Below are positions 8,010 through 18,803 of a DNA stretch of 64,000 bases, piece after piece. The DNA lies in the NCBI GenBank assembly GCA_035506135.1, contig DATJPY010000031.1, forward strand, positions 62,001 through 126,000, read 5' to 3'. Position 1 is the stretch's first letter. The number at the start of each line of letters is the position of its first letter. The notes under the pieces are model-generated. The model was not told where the DNA came from, did no database searches, and saw only the letters and a list, made by a program, of their open reading frames with translations. Origin of the DNA: DATJPY01 sp035506135 (GTDB lineage: Bacteria; Myxococcota_A; UBA9160; PR03). Both the position numbers and the translations under genes were made by a program.

Positions 8010-8561
8010 ATGCCCGCGGTGCAGCTCCTGCGCGCGCGCATCGCGGTCGAGACCGGCGACATCACGGGGCTCCGCGTCGACGCCATCGTGAACGCCGCCA
8101 ACGAGTCGCTGCTCGGCGGCGGAGGCGTCGACGGCGCCATCCACCGCGCGGCGGGTCCGAAGCTGCTCGAGGAGTGCCGTGCGATCGGAGGCTGCCCGAC
8201 CGGCGAGGCGCGCCTCACCGGCGGCTACGAGCTCGCCGCGCGATGGGTGATCCACGCGGTCGGGCCCGTCTGGCGCGGCGGGAGCTCGGGCGAGCCGGGC
8301 CTGCTCGGCGCCTGCTACACCGAATCGCTACGGCTCGCGGCGCGCAACCAGGTCGAGTCGATGGCCTTCCCGGCGATCTCGACCGGCGCCTACGGATACC
8401 CGTTCGGCGAGGCGGCGAAGGTGGCGGTGCGCTCGGTCGCAGCGTGGCTCGTCGCGAACGAGCTGCCGCAGCGCGTGACGTTCTGCTGCTTCCGCGAGGG
8501 CGACGCCGGCGTGTACCGCGCGCTCCTCGAGCGGATCGAGGTCGGAGGTGGGTCCGGCTGA
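8010..8561 (+). CDS. Macrodomain protein (O-acetyl-ADP-ribose deacetylase type)
   Basis: 183 residues. VETGDITGLRVDAIVNAANE and LLGGGGVDGAIHRAAGP form the ADP-ribose binding core of the YmdB/MacroD class, and AFPAISTGAYGYP is the diphosphate-binding loop. The family removes acetyl from O-acetyl-ADP-ribose or mono-ADP-ribose from proteins. The protein is one complete domain of usual length. The ATG at 8010 is chosen because the domain begins directly after it; the frame is open from 7806. It is divergent from the NmrA-like gene, with 49 bases between. Confidence 0.92.
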   Translation: MPAVQLLRARIAVETGDITGLRVDAIVNAANESLLGGGGVDGAIHRAAGPKLLEECRAIGGCPTGEARLTGGYELAARWVIHAVGPVWRGGSSGEPGLLGACYTESLRLAARNQVESMAFPAISTGAYGYPFGEAAKVAVRSVAAWLVANELPQRVTFCCFREGDAGVYRALLERIEVGGGSG

Positions 8562-8573
8562 GGCGCCGCGGCG

Positions 8574-8795
8574 CTACTCGCCGCTGTCGTCGTCGCTGTC
8601 GTCGTCGTCGTCACCGCCGTCATCCTCGTCGCCCTCGCTGGTCTGCGACGACGCGGTCCACGAAGCATCGTGCGTGCTCACCGCGGGAGTCGCCACGCGC
8701 GCGTGGGCCTTGGAGACGCGGCCCACCGAGGTGAGGGCCAGGACGACGAACGCGATCCGCAACAGCGCGATCCATGCAGTCGAGAGTCGGGCCAT
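8574..8795 (-). CDS. Small exported protein with an acidic C-terminal tail (73 aa)
   Basis: The ATG at 8795 follows a near-perfect ribosome site (AAGGAGG, nine bases away). Residues 7-25 (AWIALLRIAFVVLALTSVGR) are a signal peptide or anchor, followed by a short linker and DDGGDDDDDSDDDSGE at the end. No family recognised. The tail could bind Ca2+ or other cations, or be an unstructured spacer. It is convergent with the macrodomain gene, and the 147 bases upstream to 8943 hold no other gene. Confidence 0.65.
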   Translation of the reverse strand: MARLSTAWIALLRIAFVVLALTSVGRVSKAHARVATPAVSTHDASWTASSQTSEGDEDDGGDDDDDSDDDSGE

Positions 8796-8942
8796 GTCGA
8801 TCCACCTCCTTCGCGGGACTCGGGGTCGGACGTGACTCCCGCGCGATTCCTTCGATCGGGAGTCTACCCGTGCGTCGCAGGAGCGCCCGCCCGCCCGCGC
8901 TTTCCGGGCCGGAACCGACACGCCCGCCGGCGGCCCGGATGG

Positions 8943-9524
8943 CTAGAGGATGAAGGCCTCCTCGAGCGCGTCGAGCACCGCGGCTTCCTCGCGCGATACC
9001 TTCGACACGAGCCCGAGGAAGCCTCCGGCCGCCTCGGCCACGGCGCGCGCGCGGCCCACGATCTTCTCCTCGAGGTGCCGCCGCTGGTCGGCGCTCAGCT
9101 CGCTGCAGAGCGCTTTCATGAAGGCCTTCCAGGAGGGCATCAGCTCGGACGCGGGGCGGTCCTGCGTCCAGATCTCGAGGAGGCCGTGGCTCGGCGTCCC
9201 GGGCTCGATGCCGCACGACTCCGCGCCGCGCAGCACGGCCTCGCGCTCGCGCCGGTCCATGTGGCCGTCCGCCCAGGCCACCTCGACCAGCGGGATCAGC
9301 GTGAGCGCGGCGAGCGTCTCGACGCGGATGCCGAGGCCGACGAGCCGCCGAAGGAGCTCCGCATCGGTGATCCCGCTCGCGCCGGCGAGCGCCTTCTTCG
9401 CCTCTTCCTCGTCCTGCGCGAGCTGGAGGCGCGCGCGCAGCGGCTCGCCCTGCGGGCCGAAGAACGCGCTCTCCAGCGCGTGGCGCCGCTCGTCGAGGTC
9501 GCTGGGCCGTTCGTGGGGGGGCAT
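8943..9524 (-). CDS. TerB-like protein
   Basis: 193 residues, mostly helical. LIPLVEVAWADGHMDRRERE is the diagnostic acidic motif of the TerB/DjlA N-terminal domain: a helix, Asp-Gly, then a helix rich in acidic residues. A second similar stretch is SKVSREEAAVLDALEEAF at the end. TerB-fold proteins bind metals and are linked to tellurite resistance or membrane stress, but isolated members have no known role. No other ter genes are nearby. It lies just downstream of the suf operon on the same strand, 37 bases after sufT, and might be its last gene. Confidence 0.75.
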   Translation of the reverse strand: MPPHERPSDLDERRHALESAFFGPQGEPLRARLQLAQDEEEAKKALAGASGITDAELLRRLVGLGIRVETLAALTLIPLVEVAWADGHMDRREREAVLRGAESCGIEPGTPSHGLLEIWTQDRPASELMPSWKAFMKALCSELSADQRRHLEEKIVGRARAVAEAAGGFLGLVSKVSREEAAVLDALEEAFIL

Positions 9525-9561
9525 GCGCCAGCGAGCATACCGCAGCGCGGGCGTCGTCCCG

Positions 9562-9906
9562 CTAGTCCATCCCGAGCTCGAGCTTCGCCGCCTCCGACAT
9601 CATGCTCGGGTTCCAGGGCGGCTCCCAGACCAGCTCGACGGTCGCCGCGCTGACGCCCGGGATCGCGGCCACCTTTGCCTCCACCTCGGGCGGCAGCGAG
9701 CCGGCGACGGGACACATCGGCGACGTCAGCGTGAGCCGCACCTCGACGCTGCGGTCGTCGCGCACGTCGATGTTGTAGATCAGGCCGAGCTCGTAGATGT
9801 TGACGGGGATCTCCGGATCGAAGACGGTCCGCAGCGCCTCGACGACGTCGGTCTCGATCGCCTCCCTGCTGCGCTCCGACTCGCCCATCCCCGCTTGCGT
9901 GCTCAT
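9562..9906 (-). CDS. sufT: SufT / MIP18 (DUF59) iron-sulfur maturation protein
   Basis: 114 residues. VVEALRTVFDPEIPVNIYEL, then GLIYNIDV and LTLTSPMCPVAGSLP, are the hallmarks of the DUF59 family: the DPE-x-PVN-x-YELGLIY segment and the reactive-cysteine loop TSPMCP. SufT-type members help deliver Fe-S clusters to certain targets. The ATG overlaps the sufU stop as ATGA, and the gene closes the classical suf order. A C-terminal tail after VELVWEPPWNPSMMSE is also typical of the family. Confidence 0.9.
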   Translation of the reverse strand: MSTQAGMGESERSREAIETDVVEALRTVFDPEIPVNIYELGLIYNIDVRDDRSVEVRLTLTSPMCPVAGSLPPEVEAKVAAIPGVSAATVELVWEPPWNPSMMSEAAKLELGMD

Positions 9907-10346
9907 TCCGTGGTCACCGGCTCGGCGCGCCCGTCGAGCGCCGCGCGGAGCGCGTGCCACGACAGCGTGGCGCACTTCACGCGCGCCGGGAACTCGCGCA
10001 CCCCGGCCAGCACCTCGAGCTTGCCCAGGCTCGCGTCGCCCTCGCCCTCGCCCGTCACCATGTCGTGGTAGTGCCCGAACAGCTCGTCGACCTCGCGGCG
10101 CGTGCGGCCCTGCACCGCCTGCGTCATGAGCGACGCGGCCGCCGTCGAGATCGCGCACCCCGAGCCCTCGAAGCCGACCGCGGCGACCTTGTCGCCCTCG
10201 AGGCGCGCGAACACCTGCACGCGGTCGCCGCAGAGCGGATTCACACCCTGGGCCGTGCGGTCGGCGCCCTCGGGCCGGCCGAAGTTCCGCGGCTTCTTGT
10301 AGTGATCGAGGATCACCGTCTGGTAGAGGTCGCGCAGGTCCGACAT
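9903..10346 (-). CDS. sufU: SufU-type iron-sulfur cluster assembly / sulfur acceptor protein
   Basis: 147 residues. The three conserved cysteines appear in NPLCGDRVQV, GSGCAISTAA and VKCATLSWHAL. The stretch between the second and third (FGHYHDMVTGEGEGDASLG) contains the extra loop that separates SufU from IscU. SufU binds zinc and takes persulfide sulfur from the cysteine desulfurase SufS; there is no sufE in the operon, which fits SufU filling that role. Start and stop overlap the neighbours (TGATG with sufS, ATGA with sufT). Confidence 0.93.
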   Translation of the reverse strand: MSDLRDLYQTVILDHYKKPRNFGRPEGADRTAQGVNPLCGDRVQVFARLEGDKVAAVGFEGSGCAISTAAASLMTQAVQGRTRREVDELFGHYHDMVTGEGEGDASLGKLEVLAGVREFPARVKCATLSWHALRAALDGRAEPVTTE

Positions 10347-11617
10347 CAGCGGAACACCTCGACCGCGGTGCGCAGGCCGCGCAGCAGCGCGTCGACGTCC
10401 TCGCGCGTGTTGTAGACGCCGAACGACGCGCGCACCGTCGCGGGCACGCCGAAGCGCTCGACGACCGGCTGCGCGCAGTGATGGCCGGCGCGCACGCACA
10501 CGCCCTCGCGATCCAGGATGGTGGCGACGTCGTGCGCGTGGATCCCGTCGAGCGCGAAGGCCAGCACCCCGGACTTCTGCCGCGCCGTGCCGATGAGGCG
10601 CGCGCCGGGGAGCTCGGCCACTCGCGCGGTGGCTTCGGCGAGCAGCTCGTGCTCATAGGCCGCGATGCGGTCGAGGCCGATCGCCTCGATCCAGTCCATC
10701 GCCGCGCCGAGCCCGACGGCGCCCGCGATGTTCGGCGTCCCGGCCTCGAACTTCGCGGGAATCGCCGCGTACTTCGTCTCCTCGAAGGTCACGGTCTCGA
10801 TCATCTCGCCGCCGCCCTGCCAGGGAGGCATCTCCTCGAGCAGCTCGGCGCGGCCCCAGAGCGCGCCGATGCCGGACGGGCCGTAGAGCTTGTGACCCGA
10901 GATCGCGTAGAAGTCGCAGCCGAGGGCCTGCACGTCGACCGGCATGCGCGGCGCCGCCTGCGCGCCGTCGAGCAGGACCGGGATGCCGTGCGCGTGCGCC
11001 ATCTGGACGATCTCGCGCACCGGGTTCACGGTGCCGAGCGCGTTCGAGACGTGCACGACGGAGACGAGCCGGGTGCGCGGGCCGATGCGCCGCGCCAGCT
11101 CGTCGATCAGGACGTCGCCGCGGTCGTCGATCGGCGCCACGGAGAGGCTCGCGCCGCGCTCGCGGCAGAGCATCTGCCACGGCACGATGTTCGAGTGGTG
11201 CTCCATCGCGGTGATGAGCACCTCGTCGCCGGGACCGACGCGGGCGCGGCCGAAGCTCGCGGCCACCAGGTTGATCGCCTCGGTGGTGCCGCGGACGAAG
11301 ACGACCTCGCGCGCGTCGGGCGCGTTGAGGAAGCGGCGCACGCGCTCGCGGGCTCCCTCGAAGGCGCGGTCCGCGCGCTCCGACAGCTCGTACACCCCGC
11401 GGCGGACGTTGGCGTAGTCGGTCGAGTAGAAGCGCGCCACCGCGTCGATCACGGAGCGCGGCTTCTGCGACGTGTTGGCGCTGTCGAGGTAGACGAGCGG
11501 CTTGCCGTGCATGGTCTGGCGCAGGATCGGGAAATCCTCGCGCAGGCGCGCCACCTCGAGCTCGGTCAGCGGCGCCGGGGCCGCGTCCGGGTGCAGGATC
11601 TCGTGGGCGCTGCTCAT
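10346..11617 (-). CDS. sufS: Cysteine desulfurase SufS
   Basis: 423 residues, the usual length. The PLP lysine is Lys243 in ISGHKLYGP; LLDGAQAAPRM holds the PLP-contact aspartate; the catalytic cysteine is Cys381 in RAGHHCAQP, the mobile loop of group II enzymes. It takes sulfur from L-cysteine to make a persulfide that is passed to SufU. Coding is continuous with sufD (ATGA overlap) and sufU (TGATG overlap). A short N-terminal extension of about 15 residues precedes the family start near LREDFPIL. Confidence 0.96.
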   Translation of the reverse strand: MSSAHEILHPDAAPAPLTELEVARLREDFPILRQTMHGKPLVYLDSANTSQKPRSVIDAVARFYSTDYANVRRGVYELSERADRAFEGARERVRRFLNAPDAREVVFVRGTTEAINLVAASFGRARVGPGDEVLITAMEHHSNIVPWQMLCRERGASLSVAPIDDRGDVLIDELARRIGPRTRLVSVVHVSNALGTVNPVREIVQMAHAHGIPVLLDGAQAAPRMPVDVQALGCDFYAISGHKLYGPSGIGALWGRAELLEEMPPWQGGGEMIETVTFEETKYAAIPAKFEAGTPNIAGAVGLGAAMDWIEAIGLDRIAAYEHELLAEATARVAELPGARLIGTARQKSGVLAFALDGIHAHDVATILDREGVCVRAGHHCAQPVVERFGVPATVRASFGVYNTREDVDALLRGLRTAVEVFR

Positions 11618-12938
11618 GCCGCGCGCCCTCCGCGCGCCGCGCCGAAGAGGCGCTCGTCGAGCTCATGCTCGACGCGCTCGCGCAGCGCCGCGACCGGGAG
11701 CGCGTCCGTGATCTGCGCCGCGAACGCCCGCGTCAGCATCCCGCGCGCGTCGCGCTCGTCCACTCCGCGCGCGCGCAGGTAGAACAGCGCCTCCGCGTCG
11801 AGCTGGCCGATGGTCGAGCCGTGGCTGCACTTCACGTCGTCGGCCTCGATCTCGAGCTGCGGCTTCGAGTCGACCTCGGCCTCGCCCGAGAGCAGCAGGT
11901 TGGCGTTGCGCTGCTGTGCGTCGGTCTTCTGGGCCGCCGGCCGCACGGCGACCCGGCCGCTGAAGATGCCGCGGCTCCTGCCCGCGAGGATGCCCTTGTA
12001 GAGCTCGCGGCTCGTCGTGTGCGGCGCGCGGTGGTCGACGTTGCTCCGGTTGTCGACGTGCTGGTCGACGGCGACGTAGAGCGCGTCGAGGCTGCACGCG
12101 CCGCCGGCGCCGTCGAGCGTCGCCGCCACGTCGTGCCGGGCGAGCGCGGCGCCGAGCGAGACCGAGCGCGTGGCGAAGTGGCCGTCGCGCTCGACGCGCG
12201 CGTGGAAGTGCGCGAGGTGGGTCGTGCCCGCTCCCTCGAGCTGGAGCCGCACGTGCTCGACCGATGCGTTCTCGCCGACCACGACCTCGCCGAGTGTGTT
12301 GCTCAGGTGCGGCGCGCCGCCGAGACCGACGTGCACCTCGACCAGGGTCGCGCGGCTGCCGCGCTCGGCGACCAGGACGAGGCGCGGATGCGCGGCCGCC
12401 GGCTCGCGCTCCGGCACCGAGGCGAAGACGACGAAGATCGGCTGCGCGACCGCGAGGTCGCGCGGCACGCGCACGAAGGCGCCGTCCGTCGCGAAGGCGG
12501 CCACGAGCGCGGCGAAGGCGCGATCGTCCAGCGCGGACGGCAGCCCCAGGTAGGGCTCGAGCTCGTCCGGCCGGCTCGCGAGGAGGGCCGAGAAGCTCGA
12601 CGCGACGACGCCCGCATCGAGCGCGCCGCGCGACGAGAGCCGCGGCGCGAAGCGGCCGTTCGCGAAGCAGAGATGCGGAGCGGCGTCGAGCCCGAGGCCG
12701 AGCGTCGCGAGCGCGTCGGGCATCAGCGCGGCCTCGCCCGCCGGCCGCCACGGCCCCTTCGCGATGCGGGCCGCGTTCGTGTACTTCCACTCCTCGTGGC
12801 GCCGGTCCGGCACGCCGAGCTCGGCGAAGCGCGCGATCGCGGCCTTGCGCGCGGCCCCGACCCAGGTGGGCTCGGCGCGCGCGCCCTCGAGCCGCGCGAA
12901 CCACTCCATCCAGTGTCGCTCGGCGCCGGCGTCCGGCA

Positions 12939-12939
<1 letters not shown>
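11614..12939 (-). CDS. sufD: Fe-S cluster assembly scaffold subunit SufD
   Basis: 441 residues. RRHEEWKYTNAARIAKG is the typical SufD N-terminal motif. The C-terminal beta-helix core contains KCSHGSTIGQLDAEALFYL with the conserved His of the SufB-SufD interface, and the protein ends in a helical domain. The long, variable middle part is normal for SufD. It works in a SufBC2D complex that builds clusters using ATP hydrolysed by SufC. Overlaps: TGATG with sufC, ATGA with sufS. Confidence 0.94.
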
Positions 12940-15230
<2,291 letters not shown>

Positions 15231-15241
<11 letters not shown>

Positions 15242-15671
15242 GGAGCGGCTCCTGCGGCCGGGGCTCGGTGCGGCCGACGAGGTCGGCGAGCCGCACACCC
15301 TCGAGCGACTGCCGCACCACGCGGTTGATGCGCTGCCACGGCGCGCGCGTCACGCAGCTCGCCTCGCGATCGCAGGCGCCGGGATGCGTGCCGCAGTCGG
15401 TGAGCGCGATCGGGCCCTCGAGCGCGTCGATCACGGCGGCGACCGAGATCTCCTCCGGGCTCCGCGCCAGCGCGTAGCCTCCCTTTGCGCCGCGCTGCGA
15501 GTGCAGGAAGCCCTCGCGCGCGAGGTGCTTCAGGATCTTGGAGACGACCGGCAGCGGGAGGCGCGCGCGCTCGGCGAGCTCGCGGGCGTTGTGGACGGCG
15601 TCGTCGGGCGCGGCGGCGAGGTGCGTCAGCAGCACGATGCCGTAGTCCGTGAGCCGACTCATGCGAAGCAT
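15231..15671 (-). CDS. Rrf2-family suf operon regulator (SufR/IscR-like)
   Basis: 146 residues. MSRLTDYGIVLLTHLA, NARELAERARLPLPVVSKIL (recognition helix) and GFLHSQRGAKGGYALAR (wing) form an Rrf2 winged helix. Three cysteines, 93, 100 and 106 (CGTHPGACDREASC), are placed as in Fe-S-binding Rrf2 proteins, so it probably senses cluster status and represses the operon it starts. GGAGG nine bases before the ATG at 15671 fixes the start; an ATG nine bases later is an alternative. An operator candidate lies in its promoter (15712-15728). Confidence 0.93.
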
Positions 15672-15704
15672 GCGAGAGGCCCTCCAGGGGCTCTGAGGGA
15701 ATCG

Positions 15705-15733
15705 AGCATAAGGGACTGCTCCGGTCCCGTAAA
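15705..15733 (-). promoter_or_regulatory. suf operon promoter with dyad operator in the spacer
   Basis: On the minus strand TTTACG (15733-15728) and TATGCT (15710-15705) lie 17 bases apart, a fair sigma-70-type pair. Between them sits a perfect dyad, GGGAC-N7-GTCCC at 15712-15728, filling the spacer. A regulator bound there would block RNA polymerase. The expected transcript starts near 15698, leaving about 27 bases to the sufR ATG with its ribosome site. The boxes are imperfect, so the promoter is a prediction. Confidence 0.6.
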
Positions 15734-15826
15734 TAGAGGACTGAAGCGCTCCTGATTGGTCCCCGGGGGCATCCATCCTCTTTCTCGATTGACGGGCGAT
15801 GCGCCCCGTTGGACAGTCGCCGGGCG

Positions 15827-16591
15827 ATGCCGTCCCACCTCGAGCTGCAGGGGCGCGTCGCGCTCGTGACGGGCGCCGCGGCCGGCATCGGCGAGGCGAT
15901 CGCGCGGCGCTTCGCGGCGGCCGGCGCTGCCCTCGCCCTCTGCGACCGGGACGGCGGCCGGCTCGCGGCCGTCGCGCAGGCGCTCCGCAGCGAGGGCGCG
16001 CGCGTGGCCGAGGCCGTCTTCGACGTCCGCGAGGCCGAGGGCGTGCGCGGGTTCGTCGATCGCGCTGCCGGCGAGCTCGGCCCGCTCGACGTCCTCATCA
16101 ACAACGCCGGCGGCACCTTCGCGTCGCCATTCCTGGAGATCTCCGAGAAGGGCGAGCGCGCGCTGGTGGACGAGAACTTCTCGCAGGTCGCGTCGTTCGT
16201 GCGCGCCTTCGTCCCGCACGTGCCCGCGCGCGGCGGCTCGATCGTCAACCTGACGTCGATCGAGGCGCACCGCGCCGCGCCCGGCTTCGCCGTCTACGCG
16301 GCGATGAAGGCCGCCGTCGAGAGCCTCTCGCGCACCCTCGCGCTCGAGCTCGCCGAGCGCGGGATCCGCGTCAACTGCATCGCGCCCGACGCGATCGAGA
16401 CGCCGGGGCTCGGCGGCGCGATGCCGCCGACGCCGCTCGGACGGGGCTGCGCCGAGGACGTCGCCGCCGCCGCGCTCTACCTCGCGAGCGACGCCTCGCG
16501 CTTCGTCACCGGGACGACGCTGCACGTCGACGGCGGCGAGTGCGCCGCCGGCGGATGGCGGCGAGGGCCGGGCGGCTGGACGCTCGGCTAG
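15827..16591 (+). CDS. SDR family NAD(P)-dependent oxidoreductase
   Basis: 254 residues. Cofactor motif TGAAAGIGEAIARRF, NNAG at about residue 90 (LDVLINNAGG), catalytic Tyr and Lys in FAVYAAMKAA, and the closing VTGTTLHVDGGE are all present, so it should be an active classical SDR. Asp (LCDRDGG) after the second strand suggests NAD(H) preference. It converges on the LLM gene of the aminotransferase/LuxEC operon; only 16 bases separate the stops. Substrate unknown. The ATG at 15827 is nearer the family start than 15809. Confidence 0.9.
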   Translation: MPSHLELQGRVALVTGAAAGIGEAIARRFAAAGAALALCDRDGGRLAAVAQALRSEGARVAEAVFDVREAEGVRGFVDRAAGELGPLDVLINNAGGTFASPFLEISEKGERALVDENFSQVASFVRAFVPHVPARGGSIVNLTSIEAHRAAPGFAVYAAMKAAVESLSRTLALELAERGIRVNCIAPDAIETPGLGGAMPPTPLGRGCAEDVAAAALYLASDASRFVTGTTLHVDGGECAAGGWRRGPGGWTLG

Positions 16592-16607
16592 AGGTCTCGA
16601 CTCGCAG

Positions 16608-17483
16608 TCAGAGCTCCGCGACCGCCGGGATGATCTCCTTCGCGAAGATCGCAATCGGCGCGAGCTCCTCGACGCCGCGGATGTTGAGGATGGCGTGCGA
16701 GATGCCGAGCCCGGCCAGCTCGCGGCACTGCGCCACCACGTCGCGGGCGCTCTGCTTGGCGAAGTTCACCGAGCCGAGCGTGGTCTTCTCGATCGCGTCG
16801 TAGGGGCGCCGCTCCACCTCGCAGTGGCGCCGGAGCACGTCGAGCTTGCCGCGCAGCGCGTCCGCGCCGAGGAAGGCGAAGAGGTTGCACGCGTCGGCGT
16901 AGCGCGCCACCAGGCGCAGCGTCTTCCTCTCGCCGATGCCGCCGATCAGGATCGGCGGGTGCGGCTTCGAGATCTGCGGCGGCGAGCAGAGCGTCTCGGC
17001 GAGCTGGTAGTGCTGGCCGCGGAAGGGAGCCACCTCGCCCGACCAGAACTGCTTCGCGATGCGCAGCGCCTCCTCGAGGCGCTCGAAGCGCTCGGCGATC
17101 GGAGGGAAGGAGACGCCGAGCCCCGCGTGCTCGCGGTCGAACCACGCCGCCCCGATCCCGAGGTAGGCGCGACCGCCCGACAGCACGTCGAGCGTCGTCA
17201 CGGTCTTCACCAACACGCCCGGGTGTCGATAGGTGACGCCGGTGACGAGCGTGCCGAGCTTCACGCGCTCGGTGACCGCGGCGAGATAGGAGAGAGTCGA
17301 GTAGCCCTCGAGCATCTCCTGCTCGGCCGGGCCGATGATCGGGATCTGGAAGAAGTGGTCCATCACCCAGACGCTCGCGAAGCCGGCGTCCTCGGCGGCG
17401 CGCCCGATCGCCGCGAGCTTGGGGCGGATCTCGCCGGCGCCGCCGGCCCAGGTGAAGCTCGGAATCTGCAGTCCGATGCGCAT
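16608..17483 (-). CDS. LLM-class flavin/F420-dependent oxidoreductase
   Basis: 291 residues. MRIGLQIPSFTWAGG, VWVMDHFFQIP, VKLGTLVTGVTYRHPGVLVK and LGIGAAWFDREHAGLG are conserved in luciferase-like monooxygenases of the F420-dependent group. ARYADACNLFA near residue 215 is typical too. Its closest known relatives are not light-producing luciferases. It is the last gene of a minus-strand operon, 48 bases after luxC-like, which places an oxidoreductase beside an acid-reducing pair. The reaction is not predictable. Confidence 0.88.
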   Translation of the reverse strand: MRIGLQIPSFTWAGGAGEIRPKLAAIGRAAEDAGFASVWVMDHFFQIPIIGPAEQEMLEGYSTLSYLAAVTERVKLGTLVTGVTYRHPGVLVKTVTTLDVLSGGRAYLGIGAAWFDREHAGLGVSFPPIAERFERLEEALRIAKQFWSGEVAPFRGQHYQLAETLCSPPQISKPHPPILIGGIGERKTLRLVARYADACNLFAFLGADALRGKLDVLRRHCEVERRPYDAIEKTTLGSVNFAKQSARDVVAQCRELAGLGISHAILNIRGVEELAPIAIFAKEIIPAVAEL

Positions 17484-17531
17484 CGACTCCTCCTCGCTGT
17501 CGCTCCAGCCTATCGCGTCGCCGCGTTCGCG

Positions 17532-18803
17532 TCAGAGCTCGATGTCGGTCCAGCGCGCGAGCGGCGCCAGCACGCCGACGTTGCCGCGGTGCCAGGCGAG
17601 CGGCGGCGACTGGAGCGTGCCGGGCGCGCAGACGCGAGAGGCGCCGAGCCCGGCAAGCTCCGCCGCCAGCGGGGCGCCGGCGGTACCGAAGCCGGCGATC
17701 GCCACGGCCGCCAGGTGGGCCGCGTCGGCCCGCAACGCATCGAGACAGGCGTCGACGTCCGCCGCGGGATGCACGCGCGCGAAGCGGTTGAGCGGCGCCG
17801 GCCGCAGCGCCGCATCGGCCTCGCGCACCACCGTCCAGGCGGTGCCGGACGAGGCGTGCACCGCCACCGGGCCGCGGCCCGCCGCGGCGCGCATCTCCGC
17901 CTCGGCCCGCTCGCGCGCGATCGCGGCGGCCACCGCGGTGTCGACCCGGCCGCGTGGCCAGCGCGTCTCGGCCCGCGCGAGCGCGTCCGCCAGCGCCTCG
18001 GCGACCCGGTCGGCGGCGCGCGGTTCCGGGTCGACCGCGTGGACCGACACCGGAGAAAGACATCCCAGCTGGTCCCAGAGCGCGATGTCGAGCGCGAGAC
18101 CCTCTGCCGCGCGCAAGAGCGACTCTCCGCGCGTGGCGCCGGGCCCGAGCAGCGCCAGGGAGAAGCGGTGCCCGTAGCCGACGAAGCGGCGCGGGCCCGA
18201 AGCGCCCGCGCCGTGAGGCTGCGCGCGGGCGGCGAGCGCGGCGACCGCCGCGTCGGAGCCGTTCGCGACGACGCAGTCGGCCTCGCAGAGCGCCGCCATC
18301 GACGCCTCGTCGTCGCCCCGCACGTCGACCACCTCGACGCAGGCGCCGAGCAGCGGATCGCGCTCGGCGAGCGAGCGCGCGATCAGGAGCGCGGTCACGG
18401 GATCGTGCGCCGACGGCTTCGCCAGCACGGGCGAGCGCAGCGCGAGCGGCGCCACGACCGCGAGCAGCGTCGGCATCGGAATCGCGCCCGCGAGCACGAC
18501 GGCGGTGGTTTCGAAGCCCGTCGCCGCGCCGCCGTCGAGCTCGCTCCGCACCACGGCCCGCAGCGCCGCGCCCGTGAACGGCGCGAGGCCGCGCGCGAGC
18601 CCCTCCCGCACCACCGCGGGCGAGAAGCCGGCGGCGTCCGGAAGCGCCTCGACCAGCGCCTTCTGCCACGGCGAGTCCCGTGCGCTCCAGGCGTCGAGCA
18701 CGTCGGCCAGCGCATCCTGCACCGCCTCGGCGGAGCGCGCGCGCAGCAGGTGCCCCGCCTCCCTCGCGCGCGCGAGCGCCGCGTCGACACCAGTCGATGT
18801 CAT
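17532..18803 (-). CDS. LuxC-type acyl-CoA/acyl-protein reductase
   Basis: 423 residues. The C-terminal half is an aldehyde-dehydrogenase-like fold with Cys248 in DQLGCLSPVSV, the catalytic cysteine position of LuxC, and LLAVVAPLALRSPVLAKPS (near 113-131) is the LuxC cofactor region with the lysine of LAKPS. LuxC reduces an activated acyl group, handed over by LuxE, to an aldehyde with NADPH. No luxA, luxB or luxD is in the window. The ATG overlaps the LuxE stop as ATGA. The acyl chain accepted is unknown. Confidence 0.88.
   Translation of the reverse strand: MTSTGVDAALARAREAGHLLRARSAEAVQDALADVLDAWSARDSPWQKALVEALPDAAGFSPAVVREGLARGLAPFTGAALRAVVRSELDGGAATGFETTAVVLAGAIPMPTLLAVVAPLALRSPVLAKPSAHDPVTALLIARSLAERDPLLGACVEVVDVRGDDEASMAALCEADCVVANGSDAAVAALAARAQPHGAGASGPRRFVGYGHRFSLALLGPGATRGESLLRAAEGLALDIALWDQLGCLSPVSVHAVDPEPRAADRVAEALADALARAETRWPRGRVDTAVAAAIARERAEAEMRAAAGRGPVAVHASSGTAWTVVREADAALRPAPLNRFARVHPAADVDACLDALRADAAHLAAVAIAGFGTAGAPLAAELAGLGASRVCAPGTLQSPPLAWHRGNVGVLAPLARWTDIEL

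Noticed and set aside
16608..17483. Bacterial luciferase LuxA
   Set aside because: Although next to LuxC/LuxE-like genes, the motifs are those of F420-dependent LLM enzymes and there is no LuxB partner.
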